NCBI GenBank assembly: GCA_964035545.1
Contig: OZ037766.1
Span: 352,501 to 416,500 of the forward strand
Length of the DNA: 64,000 nt
Reading direction: 5' to 3'
From: Bugula neritina
Taxonomy: Eukaryota; Bryozoa; Gymnolaemata; Cheilostomatida; Bugulidae
Both the position numbers and the translations under genes were made by a program. The notes beneath the pieces are model-generated. The model was given only the letters and a program-made list of their open reading frames with translations. It searched no databases and was not told the origin of the DNA. Below, one piece after another: positions 1 to 12,304 of the stretch; the first letter of the stretch is position 1, and each line of letters opens with the position of its first letter.

Positions 1-51
1 TCAACATGTCGTTCAGATTTGTTATTCTCAAGTTATTGATGCTATTTATAG

Positions 52-1647
52 AAAGTGTCGGTTCACATGAACATCACAGAACGTGAGAAAGTTCTCTGTG
101 AGCAGAGACCAGAAATTATTGCCACTATCAGGTTTTATTACGTTGACAATGTGATGAGACAACTCCTACAGAGGAAAGTGGCTGTACGACCAGAACTGTG
201 TGACCCTGACCTCCGGCCTCTGCTAGCTCATTGCGCTGACGACTGCCATGACCTCGGTATGTATTGAGTATTCTCTTAATGTTGTGGGTAGACGTTGGAG
301 TTATCTTCTCTCTCTATTAGTATGCAGATACGTGCTCCTTAGTCTACTCAGTATACTTACGTGTTCCATCCTGTGTCACATGTTCAGAGTTGTCTCTACC
401 TGACGAGGCCTGTCACTCCAGACTCTTTAGAAACAGCGTCAAGTCATTTACCATCAACATCCGCGGTCAGCCTGCCAGACCCTCCGTCCTGTCGCTGCCC
501 AACAATCCACTCATCACTCACTCGTCAGCGCCTCTCTCGCTGGCATCTAACCTACCCCCCGCGTCCCTCTCTGTGTCGGCCAAGTCTCTCACGTTCATAA
601 CTGGCGCTGTCGGAGAAGTGCGGGAGTTGTCTGTCCTTATTAGGAACAGGTCATCTGAAAATGTGCAGGTATTTCCCAGCTTATCGTCTCGTATTATGTT
701 TCACTGATGGTATTTTCCAACTTATTGTGTTTTAGTGATTCTCGTTTTAGTTGAGGTTAATTATAAAGATAGGGTGGGTCACAAAGGCACCCTGTAATCA
801 AGTGTGTTTATCTCTCTTTTTCTAGATTCAGTTCTCAAAGCTGGCTCCTCCTTTTTCCTGTAAAGTTAGAAAATCGACTTTGAAGTAAGTCTTTGGGCTA
901 CAAATATAAGTCTTTTGATTTATTATTGCTTACCTGTTTATTACCTGTATAACACCTACCTGTATAACACCTTACCTGTATTTTACCTATAGAACACTAC
1001 TCACCTGTATACTACTCACCTGTACACTACTTACCTGTATACTACTCACCTGTACACTACTCACCTGTATACTACTCACCTGTACACTACTCACCTGTAC
1101 ACTACTCACCTGTACACTACTCACCTGTACACTACTCACCTGTACACTACTCACCTGTACACTACTCACCTGTACACTACTCACCTGTACACTACTCACC
1201 TGTACACTACTCACCTGTACACTACTCACCTGTACACTACTCACCTGTACACTACTCACCTGTACACTACTCACCTGTACACTACTCACCTGTACACTAC
1301 TCACCTGTACACTACTCACCTGTACACTACTCACCTGTACACTACTCACCTGTACACTACTCACCTGTACACTACTCACCTGTACACTACTCACCTGTAC
1401 ACTACTCACCTGTACACTACTCACCTGTACACTACTCACCTGTACACTACTCACCTGTACACTACTCACCTGTATACTACTCACCTGTTAATATTTCAGA
1501 CACGGCAACAGAGGATCCATTAAGATCAACTTCTCAGCAGACAGCCCGGGCACCTGGGAGGAAATGTTAACCATCAGTAGTCCAGTCACCTCTTTCCACG
1601 TCACTCTGATCGGCAAATGTCTCGCCCAATCACCTCTCAAACTCTAA
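52..1647 (+). CDS. C-terminal exons of a CEP192/SPD-2-like protein (ASH/PapD-like domain), 5' partial
   Basis: I assemble four exons: 52-256, 388-668, 826-884 and 1500-1647. Each junction has AG/GT ends and matching phase (1, 0, 2), and the frame ends at TAA 1645-1647. The gene starts before the window. The last ~95 residues, from LSVSAKSLTF to ISSPVTSFHVTLIGKCLAQ, alternate hydrophobic strands around an RN-S and a PPF motif, as in the immunoglobulin-like ASH/MSP (PapD-like) fold. From memory, the spacing and the position at the extreme C terminus resemble CEP192/SPD-2, a pericentriolar scaffold. Other ASH proteins such as HYDIN, CFAP65 or DLEC1 are not excluded. The third intron is expanded by a 15-bp minisatellite. 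The exon models are firm; the family name is tentative. Confidence 0.6.
982..1489. repeat. 15-bp minisatellite in an intron of the CEP192-like gene
   Basis: About 33 nearly perfect copies of TGTACACTACTCACC, with a few units carrying TATAC. The array fills most of the intron at 885-1499 and ends only about 10 bases before the acceptor AG. Read on the minus strand every unit holds CAGGTGAGT, a perfect 5' splice-site consensus, in antisense to the gene. Long open frames across it are products of the 15-bp periodicity. Confidence 0.95.
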
Positions 1648-1832
1648 TGACACAAAATATTAACTCATCATGTGAATTCTTAGTATTTTCTTAGAATTGA
1701 TTGTCACTGAATCTTCTAACTCTGTTTTATATTCCCTTCTGTCCTCAAACCTTCCCATGACATGTTAGTTCTTTACATACAGTTGCTATTTATTGTTCAT
1801 AATTATTATCTTTTTAGTAAAGGAATTTAGCT

Positions 1833-1838
1833 AATAAA
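1833..1838 (+). terminator. Poly(A) signal of the CEP192-like gene
   Basis: AATAAA lies about 190 bases after the TAA stop of the gene ending at 1647. It is the first perfect hexamer downstream of that stop and fits a short 3' UTR. Confidence 0.45.
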
Positions 1839-1944
1839 TGCAGTTGCAATGCACAGGTAAACTTTTGCACTTATTTTAAATTGTGATTTCCCTCATTATT
1901 CTAACACTTCCAGTGAAATCTCATTTATCAGTCAAACAACATTA

Positions 1945-2330
1945 TATTATTATAGTGTAGGTATATATTATTATATTGTAGGTATATATTATTATAGTGT
2001 AGGTATATATTATTATAGTGTAGGTATATGTTATTATAGTGTAGGTATATATTATTATAGTGTAGGTATATGTTATAGTGTAGGTATATGTTATTATAGT
2101 ATAGGTATATATTATTCTAGTGTAGGTATATATTATTATAGTGTAGGTATATATTGTTATAGTGTAGGTATATATTATTATAGTGTAGGTATATATTATA
2201 GTGTAGGTATATGTTATTATAGTATAGGTATATATTATTCTAGTGTAGGTATATATTATTATAGTGTAGGTATATGTTATTATAGTGTAGGTATATATTA
2301 TTACAGTGTAGGTATATATTATTATAATAG
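1945..2330. repeat. About 20-bp AT-rich minisatellite (TATTATAGTGTAGGTATA)
   Basis: Roughly 20 imperfect copies of a unit close to TATTATAGTGTAGGTATA, some shortened by loss of the TTAT step. It lies downstream of the CEP192-like gene. No coding signal is seen. Confidence 0.9.
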
Positions 2331-2342
2331 AAGTATTTCATG

Positions 2343-2757
2343 TTTTAGCCTGTTACCTTCTTTACCTGCTATCTATATCATATGTTACTTTCTCTACCTG
2401 CTATCTATATCATATGTTACCTTCTTTACCTGCTATCTATATCATATGTTACTTTCTCTACCTGCTATCTATATCATATGTTACTTTCTCTACCTGCTAT
2501 CTATATCATATGTTACCTTCTTTACCTGCTATCTATATCATATGTTACCTTCTTTACCTGCTATCTATATCATATGTTACCTTCTTTACCTGCTATCTAT
2601 ATCATATGTTGCCTTCTTTGCCTGCTATCTATATCATATGTTACCTTCTTAACCTGCTATCTAATTCATATGTTACTTTCTTGACCTGCTATCTATATCA
2701 TATGTCACTTTCTTTACCTGCTATCTATATCATATGTTACTTTCTTTACCTGCTAAT
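2343..2757. repeat. 32-bp minisatellite (TTACCTTCTTTACCTGCTAT core)
   Basis: About 13 copies of a 32-bp unit combining CATATGTTACCTTCTTTACC and TGCTATCTATAT, varying mainly at CTT/TTT. Because 32 is not a multiple of three, all three frames give similar YLLYLL-type translations, which I treat as spurious. On the minus strand each unit contains CAGGTAAAG, close to a 5' splice-site consensus. Confidence 0.92.
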
Positions 2758-2779
2758 TGATACTTTGGTCTGCATTTGA

Positions 2780-4420
2780 CAAGCTTGTGCATCTTGAGAA
2801 CTGAATATCCATAAGCTGTGGTTATTCCTACAAATATATTTTATATTAAGTTTAAAATTGGTAAATTCAATTTGGCAAGTTAAGACAGCACACACATTAC
2901 AATATAAATACTGGTAAACTTATCTACTAAATGTGTTCACAGCTCAGTTTGCTGTCCACAACAGTTATGCAATGCTTGTCAGTTTATCATAATATATTTT
3001 CTTTCATGGCATCCAGTTTATTGACTGGCGAAATTTTCTAGAATAAATTTGCATAATAATTACTGGATCGCATCTTTGATTACTAATGTTGGTTTATTGC
3101 ATAAGTGATGGCTTTTAGGTCCACTTAATTCAATTCCAATTGAGACTAATTTATTGAGATTTATAACTGTGTTTACAGGATGCACTGAATAACTAGCCTA
3201 CCTCAGTTTATTTATAGATGTCTGGAATTTATTATTAGTTTGCAATATAAATAACATTATACTTTACATGACCTGTCACCTCTTACACAGGAAGTGTAGC
3301 TATGAGCTGCTCAAATATGAGCTTTTAATATCGAATTTTATAATTCAGACCTTCACAAGCACTTGGCACTTCAATAAACATTTACAGTTCAAATAGAGCT
3401 CAAGATATTAATATTTAAAAACTTGAGCTGATTGAAAACGTTCATTCTACTATACTTGAAACATTTTTCTTTGAAATTAACAAGTATAGAAAAATTCAAG
3501 GTTATCTGTTTACACTGTTCAGCAAAAAGCTCTGTATAATTTAGGAATATTTACCAGTTTGGTATTAAAGTACCTTGAAATACAAACTTTCTTTTTCTCA
3601 AGTTGTTTTCAGGTTTTTACACCAAAGTTTATGTCAAACCAAATCTTTTTCTAAATCTATTTGTTCAATATGGCATTTTCATTTTGTCCATTTTAGCTGA
3701 AAATCTGGCAACTCTTAGGGAAATAAATTGTTTCATATTTGTGTGTTGAATAGGGTGTCACATGAACAGGAAGTCACACAAAACAAAATGGCAGCTATTT
3801 CCTGCTTTATGCTGACTATCTTCCACTCCCGTTGATAGATATAGTCAAACTGCAGCTATATTCAGCTTTATAGTAATCTATTTTAACTAATACTGTATAT
3901 ATGCATATATAAGACTTTTAGTTAACATGTTGCTGTTAGATGTATCAGGTGAGGTTGAGTAAACAAACAGCACTCTACTCCAGTATAATAAGAAGGCAGT
4001 CTCAATGGTCTGCAATATGAAAACATTTTTTTAAATTATATATTCTACATCTCAAGTTTAAAGAGCATTACCACACAATGTCACATGCACTACAAGGGCT
4101 TCACCATTGGCAGCAAGAGATAATCCTGTAATAAACAAAGATGCTGCCATCTGACACTGGAATACTGAAACAGCGGCTGTGAAAATGTTTATTTACATTT
4201 TGTAAACAGAAACTATATTAGACTTGAAAAAAGTTTTCTTTAATAGGGCAAAATATTTAGCCTACAATTTACACCAACTTACAATATATTTAATATTTAT
4301 AGCTAATATATTCTCACCTTTTCTCACCTATAATATAGCTAAAATATCGTATATTATATATTCTGATCATTATTATATCAGATAATGCACATCCTATTTC
4401 AGTATAAAATATATTATAGA
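2780..4420. other. AT-rich intergenic stretch without a recognisable gene
   Basis: No long open frame, no convincing exon with paired splice sites and no repeat array. I see only AT-rich unique sequence with scattered AATAAA-like words. Confidence 0.6.
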
Positions 4421-4424
4421 TATG

Positions 4425-4665
4425 CTATTACAGTTTGTATTATATAAATATACCATAACAGTGCTTGTTATAATATAAATATACTATAATACAGTATTTG
4501 CTATAATATAGATATACTATAATACAGTATTTGTTATAATATAGATATACTATAATACAGTATTTCTTATAATATAGATATACTATAATACAGTATTTGT
4601 TATAATATAGATATACTATAATACAGTATTTGTTATAATATATATATACTATACAGTCTATACTA
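4425..4665. repeat. About 36-bp AT-rich minisatellite
   Basis: Six or seven copies of a unit built from CTATAATACAGTATTTGTTA and TAATATAGATA. Units are nearly self-complementary around TATAATACAGTATT, so the array could extrude hairpins. Confidence 0.85.
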
Positions 4666-4958
4666 CAGTATTACACAATGAAATTTCAACAAAGTCAAAT
4701 AGACAATAGACAATGCTGATCATGTCAAACTGGCTGAACAGACACTAATTTGATCAAAACATTCAAGGTAATTACATTTACATAAGATTACACGTGGAAT
4801 TGACACACAAATCATTCATCATTTCAGTTGATCAGAAGATTTATCATGTTTTGGTTGTTTCCTGATTAGTTTTCGTATTAATTGTTTCTATATATAATTA
4901 AGCTCCTGTGACCTGCTGTTACTTGTTTGTTTGCTTTCTGAATTGAAAAATATATCAG

Positions 4959-5094
<136 letters not shown>

Positions 5095-5109
5095 TGTATA
5101 TTTATTGCT

Positions 5110-6370
5110 TTAAAAAAAATTATTTTACTAATTTATGCCATTTATTATGCATCGAAGCATATATCTTTTTAGCTGATAGTATTTATATAGATTGTAGAAA
5201 CTGATCAAAATATTGTACACACTGCTACATATTGGGCTATTTATGCAACTCTCAACCTGAGAAAAGAAACTCTAAAATCAGTAGAAAAGTAATTTATTAT
5301 TGAGCAGAGGAAATGATATGCAACAGAAAAATGAGTTCCCGAAAGAAAATAATAAACCAAGTTGAGGTGAGTTTGTCTCTCAAAACCGGACCCGAAGCAC
5401 GCCAGAAGAGGTCCTGCATAGATTAAGCACTTCCCAAAACACTGCCAGTGATTTATTGATGGAAGATGGAGGGCAGAAGGTCTCGTAGTAAATTTTGTTT
5501 GGCTAACTCAATCAATCATCTGTGGAAATAGCTCGTAAAACAATAAATTAATTTGAGAGTTTCTATAACAGCAAGAGAATAGAATTGACGATGTCCATGT
5601 AATCTGTTGGTGTGATTAAAGAAAGCCGTGGAGAAAAAACAGATTTAAGCTCCAAAAAAAGTGAATTGAGTCATTTTAGCAAAATGAGACAATCTTAAGG
5701 TATTATCTACTATTAATACATTAAAAATAGCATTGGACCACAGATGCTAACCAATTATAAGTGTTTTTCTTTCCGATATTTTGACAAAGGTGTATGTTAA
5801 CTGTAAAGTTTTCTCATTGATTAAAGTTAATCAGGTTCACATTAAGCAAGTTGCTTATTTATAATAATTCTTCTATAAAGTTTAATAAAATTATGAATAA
5901 TTCACCCTTAAAAACAAATATCTTTGCATATACTATTATGTTTGGCTAATCACATTAAACACTCAGACTACGAGAAAAGGGTTATAAAGATCGTACAGTC
6001 TAAGGATGTGTGCAGTGCATTGTTATAGAAATGAGGTACGTTATTTGCTATTTCTCAGCACTTTGTATTATGGCTGTAATAAATTCCTAGTTTTATAAAT
6101 TTGCTCAAATCTCTCACTTCTTTAAGAGATTTACATTTTCATAGCTTGTATTTGTAAGCTAGACTTCTTTGTAACGTACAGATAAATTTAGAAGAAATAA
6201 TCCACTGCTATTTAAGTTAGCCACAAGGCTTTCTGAAATCAACAATTATTTTCAGCAATTTTTTACTAAAGCAAAGTGCAACAATTATATTGAAAAATGT
6301 ATAAACTAGCTCTTTTTAATTCTTTCTTCGCCAGCTGTCAAGAATTAGTTTACAAATTGTAATGTTGAGT
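5110..6370. other. Intergenic stretch, nothing recognised
   Basis: AT-rich unique sequence. A slightly GC-richer segment near 5380-5480 has no open frame of note. I find no exon pair, repeat array or RNA gene before the tRNA-like sequence at about 6381. Confidence 0.5.
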
Positions 6371-6380
6371 TTACCCAGTG

Positions 6381-6452
6381 GTCCAGTAGTGTAATGGTTA
6401 GCACACTTGCTTGCAAGCCAGAGGTCTCTGGTTCGATTCCCGGTGAGGGCAA
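6381..6452 (+). tRNA. tRNA-like sequence, probably a pseudogene or SINE head
   Basis: Both internal RNA polymerase III promoter boxes are visible: an A-box-like TAGTGTAATGG and a perfect B box GGTTCGATTCC. The anticodon arm folds as CTTGC/GCCAG with one mismatch around a loop of only six bases (TTGCAA), so it could have been Ala(TGC) or Cys(GCA). The acceptor stem pairs poorly and the T stem has one mismatch. These defects argue against a working tRNA. A tRNA scanning program would settle its class. Confidence 0.45.
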
Positions 6453-7190
6453 AATTATTTTTCACAAACTTACTTGGAGTTACAGATATTATTTAAGGCT
6501 AACAAATCATATTTAAAAAACATCTGCCTCTATTTCTGTGAGTGAGTTTTTCAAGCAGATCAGCACATGCTGGACTAAAGATGGCCGCAACAACAGATTG
6601 AATGGCGTAAGTAGTTACTTAAAGCAGTTAATAATAATATTACTTGAACTGCTTTTATAGCACTATATTTGAATATTCTTCTCAGAGGGAATTAAAGTTA
6701 CCATTAACTAATATGGAGATATTGCTTACATATTTCTGATGGTTTTGTTGGTGTCCTAAAGATTGCTACTTCGCACATGTGACTTGACATGTGCGACTTA
6801 AAATGTGACTTGACACGTGACTCATCACTATTCAAGGAATGTTCTAAACCTAATCCACTAATAACCATTCCCCAGGTAAAGTAGAGGAGATGTAAGTGTG
6901 TGAAGCATGAGCTGTAAAGAGGGGTATAACATACCTACATTTCTAATGTTTATTCAGAAGCAAAACAAAGCTTTAACTTGAGTTGGCAGGCGGCAAGCAT
7001 TGTGGTTTATAGTGGAAACGTATTGATTATAGGTTATTGATTATAGTTTATTGATGAGCCAATATCCAATCAATCAGTGTCACCTGGTAAACTCCTTACT
7101 TGGCAGTTTTCCTAATGACTTCCTATACTACGATGGAATGGCAAGTATTCTGCTAATTTACTGGCCTTTATGTAAGTTAATTACCTCAAG
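6453..7190. other. Upstream region of the small secreted peptide gene
   Basis: Unique AT-rich sequence. Around 6580-6610 an ATG followed by six codons and a stop lies just before a GTAAGT donor, which could be a non-coding first exon, but I cannot connect it to anything. Short direct repeats of GTGACTTGACA occur near 6780-6825. Confidence 0.35.
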
Positions 7191-7195
7191 AAAGG

Positions 7196-7272
7196 TATAA
7201 AAGCAAGAGCTGGCCGTTAAGCTGATCAGAGTCACTCTGAAGTCCAGTAAAGCAACTCTTCAACCACTCAAA
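7196..7272 (+). promoter_or_regulatory. TATA-type core promoter and first non-coding exon of the secreted peptide gene
   Basis: GGTATAAAAG at about 7196-7205 is a strong TATA box. A TCAGAGTC-type initiator sits about 30 bases downstream. A short leader exon then ends at the donor AAA|GTAAGT at 7272/7273. A second copy of the donor region (CTCAAAGTAAGTTGATATT) lies 46 bases downstream, so there are two tandem donors. Inferred from motif spacing only. Confidence 0.55.
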
Positions 7273-7548
7273 GTAAGTTGATATTATACCTATACCTGTA
7301 TATACCTGTACACTCAAAGTAAGTTGATATTATACCTACAGGTTCTACCTTGCAACTAATAATAAAATTCAACTTTGTTTTAGGTGAAAAAGTTGCTATC
7401 TCAATCTCGGCATGTCTTTGTGACTTTTAGAGCACAAAAACCATTTAATATTTTCACCTCATTAAATGAAGTTGTATATCCTAACTAATTTTTAATGTTG
7501 GAGATATTTTTTGAAGATATTATTTTTATTCTAGACTCCAAAAACAAC

Positions 7549-9277
7549 ATGAAGGTTCTTTTCTTTCTGCTGATTGCCCTTGTTGCCATGACAACAGCGC
7601 TGATATTTCCTCGTTATGGCCATGGTTATGGTCACAGATTTGGTTTTGGACTCAGGAGAAGTTTTATTAGACGAAGAGTTCATTTTGGATATGGCGGTGG
7701 CCTGTTCAGGTACTCTCAGTTTAACACAACTCAGTTGGTGTGTGCTCAATGTGAAGAGGGAAACTAGATTTACTCAGTATTTGAATTTTCCTCATCAAAT
7801 GTAGTTTTTCATTTGATTTATTTAGTGCTTCTCTCTTCTTGTCAAAATATTTACAAAACAATTTAAAAATTACAAGATAAGATAAAATATTTTATGTTTT
7901 CACAAGTTACACCAACACATGCAGGCAATGTGTAGCCTGTGAACCTTGCTTTAATATCTTCAATCCTGCGCTTAGTTCTCATAATATAAAATCTTATTCT
8001 TTCTTGTAGAGGTGGATTTGGCTTCCGAAAATATGGTGAGTTGAATTATTTGAAGATAAACTTTTTGTTTTCTTTAATAATAAAATAAATTGTTCATCAA
8101 TAAAACTAAATTGAAACAAATGTTAATAGTTTTCTTTTAACTAAAAAGACAGCTATTAATTTTCTATATTAAATCTATTGATGAATTTTCTTTGAAGTAC
8201 AAATTATTTGCTAGAATCTAGATGATATAATATGAACAGAGCATATTATATGTCTCATATGGTAGTAAACTACAGCATATTATATGTCTCATGTGGTAGT
8301 AAACTACAGTATATTATATGTCTCATATGGTAATAAACTATAGCATATTATATGTCTCATGTGGTAGTAAACTACAGCATATTATATGTCTCATATGGTA
8401 GTAAACTACAGCATATTATATGTCTCATGTTGTAGTAAACTATAGCATATTATATGTCTCATATGGTAGTAAACTACAGCATATTATATGTCTCATATGG
8501 TAGTAAACTACAGCATATTATATGTCTCATATGGTAGTAAACTACAGCATATTATATGTCTCATGTTGTAGTAAACTATAGCATATTATATGTCTCATAT
8601 GGTAGTAAACTACAGCATATTATATGTCTCATATGGTAGTAAACTACAGCATATTATATGTCTCATGTTGTAGTAAACTATAGCATATTATATGTCTCAT
8701 ATGGTAGTAAACTACAGCATATTATATGTCTCATATGGTAGTAAACTACAGCATATTATATGTCTCATGTGGTAGTAAACTACAGTATATTATATGTCTC
8801 ATATGGTAATAAACTATAGCATATTATATGTCTCATGTGGTAGTAAACTACAGCATATTATATGTCTCATATGGTAGTAAACTACAGCATATTATATGTC
8901 TCATGTTGTAGTAAACTATAGCATATTATATGTCTCATATGGTAGTAAACTACAGCATATTATATGTCTCATATGGTAGTAAACTACAGCATATTATATG
9001 TCTCATATGGTAGACAACTTGAGTTTGTGATGTTGCAGTTGGACATTAACTTTAATTAAACTTTCAGTTAAATTAGACAGATTAAATTTTCTTTATTTCA
9101 ATAACTTTACAATAATTGTATGAAGCTACTTACATGAACTATTTTGCATTAAACTTCAAATTCTCAACTAAAAACTGCAATCTGAACAAGAAGTTGAGTT
9201 AGGCTGGAGTTTGACAACAGCTAAGTCAGTAAGTGTGTGTTGAACATATTATTCTCTTTGCAGGTTCTTATTATTAA
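7549..9277 (+). CDS. Small secreted Gly/Tyr/Arg-rich peptide, 66 residues, three coding exons
   Basis: Coding exons are 7549-7709, 8010-8035 and 9264-9277, with phases 2 and 1 matching at the junctions and TAA at 9275. The acceptor before the ATG is at 7534. The product opens with a textbook signal peptide (MKVLFFLLIALVAMTTA), then a short mature part rich in G, Y, F, H and R (for example PRYGHGYGHRFGFG, SFIRRR) ending KYGSYY. It has no Cys. The composition recalls glycine-rich cationic secreted peptides, such as antimicrobial, adhesive or matrix peptides, but I cannot assign a family or function. AATAAA follows at 9442-9447. A strong TATA box suggests regulated, high-level expression. Confidence 0.75.
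8215..9013. repeat. 34-bp minisatellite in the last intron of the secreted peptide gene
   Basis: About 23 copies of a 34-bp unit made of GCATATTATATGTCTCATAT and GGTAGTAAACTACA. Variants (CATGTGG, CATGTTG, TATAGC) recur in blocks, indicating higher-order duplication of several units at once. It occupies most of the intron 8036-9263. Confidence 0.95.
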
Positions 9278-9326
9278 ACTGGACTGATATAGGATTGATA
9301 TTGGACTGATACTGGACTGATACTGG

Positions 9327-10310
9327 ACTGAGAGACAAATGGAATTTTGGGATACATTTCACCATATCTAAAGCTAGCTAATTACTAGTAATTGTTAATT
9401 TTTGTTGTTAATTTTTACCAGCTGTTTTGTTACAAAAGTTGAATAAAATATTGTTACAAATTAACACAATCATCTCATTTAAATTTAAATTCTTTTTGAT
9501 AAGCAGCTAGAAGTAGTTCTATAAAACAATAATTCAGCTGCGTCATTCTATCTACTCAGACGGAGCTATTTAAGCATTCTAACTAAATTATTTAAATAAC
9601 CAGTTGAGAGTGAAAGTTACTTAATGATAATCATCACATGCACATTTATTGTATTCATAAAACATAAAATCATGAATAAAATCTCTGATATATAAATACA
9701 AAATATGAAATAATTATTTTATGATCATAAGTCACTCAAATCAAAGTCAAAATTTGATAAAGATATAAAAATGTTTGTAAATAATAGAAACTACACATAG
9801 AAGCATCAACATTGCAATGTAAATATCATCTTATATGATTAGACATACGAGTCAGCATGTGAGTGAAGGTACGTACAAGTCAGCAGGTGAGTGAAGGTAT
9901 GAGTCAGCAGGTGAGTGAAGGTACGTACAAGTCAGCAGGTGAGTGAAGGTATAAGTCAGCAGGTGAGTGAAGGTATAAGTCAGCAGGTGAGTGAAGGTAC
10001 GAGTTAGCAGGTGAGTGAAGGTACGAGTTAGCATGTGAGTGAAGGTATAAGTCAGCAGGTGAGTGAAGGTGTAAGTCAGCAGGTGAGTGAAGGTACAAGT
10101 CAGCAGGTGAGTGAAGGTACAAGTCAGCAGGTGAGTGAAGGTACAAGTCAGCAGGTGAGTGAAGGTACACATCATCACTGGCAGCCGGTGTACTTCCTCC
10201 AGATACTGATCCACGTCCTGGCAGCATGTTTTACCTGTAGTCTCTGTAGAACTGAATGCTGGTTTATAACCTGATCTGATAGGTCCTTATTGTGTATGCT
10301 CATAAAATAC
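9327..10310. repeat. Copy 1 of a duplicated segment (3' end and flank of the secreted peptide gene)
   Basis: From GAGAGACAAATGGAATTTTG to about TTATTGTGTATGCTCAT the sequence recurs with substitutions and array-length differences at about 23690-24385. It contains the 3' UTR with its AATAAA and the 22-23-bp minisatellite at 9850-10170. The second copy lacks every coding exon. Confidence 0.8.
9850..10170. repeat. 22-26-bp minisatellite containing CAGGTGAGT
   Basis: About 14 units of the form AAGTCAGCAGGTGAGTGAAG plus GTA/TA, with two longer units containing GTACGTACAA. Each unit holds CAGGTGAGT, the ideal 5' splice donor, on the plus strand. Apparent proteins on both strands are periodic artefacts. 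The orthologous array at about 24150-24250 has only about four units. Confidence 0.92.
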
Positions 10311-10654
10311 TCCTTAAGGCCATCTGGTAATCTGTAGAGAATAAATCAGTTTTTAAAAGAACCTGTAATGACTTTATAATTAGAGAGTATGGCATAAAGT
10401 TACCACTATTTCACAGAGTACTTTCTAATATTAAACTTTATATAAGTTCTTTGTAACCAAAAAGCTCTTTCAGCTATCCTTAGAAAGTGTTAAAACTGTA
10501 TGTCAAACTTATTGAATAAAACCTTTTATTAACATTTAAAAACTATGATACAATATTGAAACAATTATTTGCTAATATTTTATATTCACTTTTTGTGCCA
10601 CTCATAGCAGAGCTAAGAGAATAATAGTCAAAGAACTAAGACGTGTACAATCTA

Positions 10655-10945
10655 GTAATATGGCAGGCTGTACTATTATATATTATAGTGTATATTATAA
10701 TAGTATGGCAGGCTGTACTATTTTATATTATAGTGTATATTATAATAGTATGACAGGCTGTACTATTATATATTATAGTGTATATTATAGTAGTATGGCA
10801 GGCTGTACTATTATATACTATAGTGTATATATTTTATATAGTATATATAGTGTATATATATAGTGTAGACAGTGTATATAGTATATATATAGTAGTATAG
10901 TAGTATATATTGTATACACTATATATAGTATATATAGTGTATGCT
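10655..10945. repeat. About 45-bp minisatellite running into a TATAG-rich tract
   Basis: Four copies of a unit beginning ATGGCAGGCTGTACTATTAT and ending TTATAATAGT, followed by degenerate TATAGTGTATATA repeats. Highly palindromic AT sequence. Confidence 0.85.
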
Positions 10946-10949
10946 ATAA

Positions 10950-12300
10950 AACAAATGTGAGGCTTTATAGAGTTTTCCCCCTGCATTTACTTATCAAGCT
11001 ACACTGTCTCAGGTCCCCCATTAAATTGGTAGCTGATGTGAAGAAAGGTAAATATTAGAGACTTATATATGATGGCTCGTTGTCACCTTTCTAAACATTT
11101 ATGTCCTACTGTACATTGTTAGCAGGGTATATAACTAGTTGATGTTAAAGACTCTAAAAGTTTCCAATTGGAAGTAAAGCAGTGCCTGGTTAGAGGACAA
11201 ATTGCTGTCAGTTTTGACTAAACCAATAATTGCAGGCTTTGACAAATCAGATTAAAATAAATATATTTTCGTTATTCATTTATCCTGTATTCATGAAATG
11301 TTTGCCTCTCTGTAATAGAGGACTGTCCTGGTTATGCACTATACTGTTTCTTTTACATAACAAAAAAAATTTAGCCTAAAAAGTTTAATGCATGGACATC
11401 CTGAACTATACGACCTTCAAAAGATTAGTTGATGATACAGAAACTTGTGTAGTGAGCTCAAAGAGTAGAATAATAAATGGTAATATTATATTGAAGGCTT
11501 TGTAAGTTGCAACACTCACTGCTTTATAGCACGTTACAACGCTCTACACATACCTGGAGAGTGTAGGTGATAGTGGATAATAATGAATAATAGTAGCTGT
11601 TTGAGTTATACATGACAACAGTAAGGACTAGTCTAAGGAATGTCAACGTACTTTACCTGATGGTATTAACAAATTACAGCGTTTTAGTTTTTGACTAAAT
11701 TCAAACTGTTTAAAACAGGTACTGTAGAGAATTAAACAAAGAGTTAACATGGCATTTCTACACATACCATTGGATCGTTACACTTTTATTTTTATCTAAA
11801 GAAGATATTTGTTGTTTTATTGGATAGTTTAGTTTCCTATGCAGCAGTCAGCTGCCTAATAATATATTTATTAGTTTTTACCATTTAGAAGATGCAATAA
11901 ATGTGAGAGAATGATTAAACCATCTCTTCTGAGTCTATACCAAAACAGTTTTTGTAACGAGACCTTGCTCAGCAAGTACAATATTCCCACTGCGAGTAAC
12001 TTTCAAAAGTTACGGATAAAAACTGAGCGATTCAATCCCTTAACTTCCAGTAGCATATGTTACTTATCTTCCTCTGATACTAAAAACTAAACAACCATGC
12101 AGCATATTTTTTGAAGTGTAATTTATTTATTTGATGCTATCAAAATCATAAAACACTCTTAAGCGTTATTTTAACTTATGTTAAGCAAATTCCAATGCAT
12201 TAGCAAAAAATATTTTGCATAGTTTCTTGGCTATATAAGATTTAATTTCCGGTAGGTACTGAATTGATAAAAAAATTTTTGAAACTTCAAAACTTATTAT
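10950..12300. other. Intergenic stretch downstream of the PA-clan-like gene
   Basis: Unique sequence without an open frame longer than a few dozen codons or a repeat array. It contains the 3' UTR of the minus-strand gene that stops at 12305; I could not fix its poly(A) site. Confidence 0.45.
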
Positions 12301-12304
12301 ACTG

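Noticed and set aside
987-1484. 165-codon minus-strand frame of VQVSS repeats
   Set aside because: Produced by a 15-bp minisatellite inside an intron; no start context, no unique sequence.
2382-2779. Overlapping membrane-protein-like frames rich in Leu, Tyr and Ile
   Set aside because: All three frames of a 32-bp repeat are open; periodic artefact.
8215-9013. Possible CRISPR-like array of regular repeats (also 25799-26447)
   Set aside because: Units abut directly without unique spacers and the surroundings are eukaryotic; these are minisatellites.
9852-10227. Minus-strand frames with YLHSPAD or TFTHLL repeats
   Set aside because: They come from the CAGGTGAGT minisatellite; the duplicate locus has a different unit number and a stop in one of the frames.
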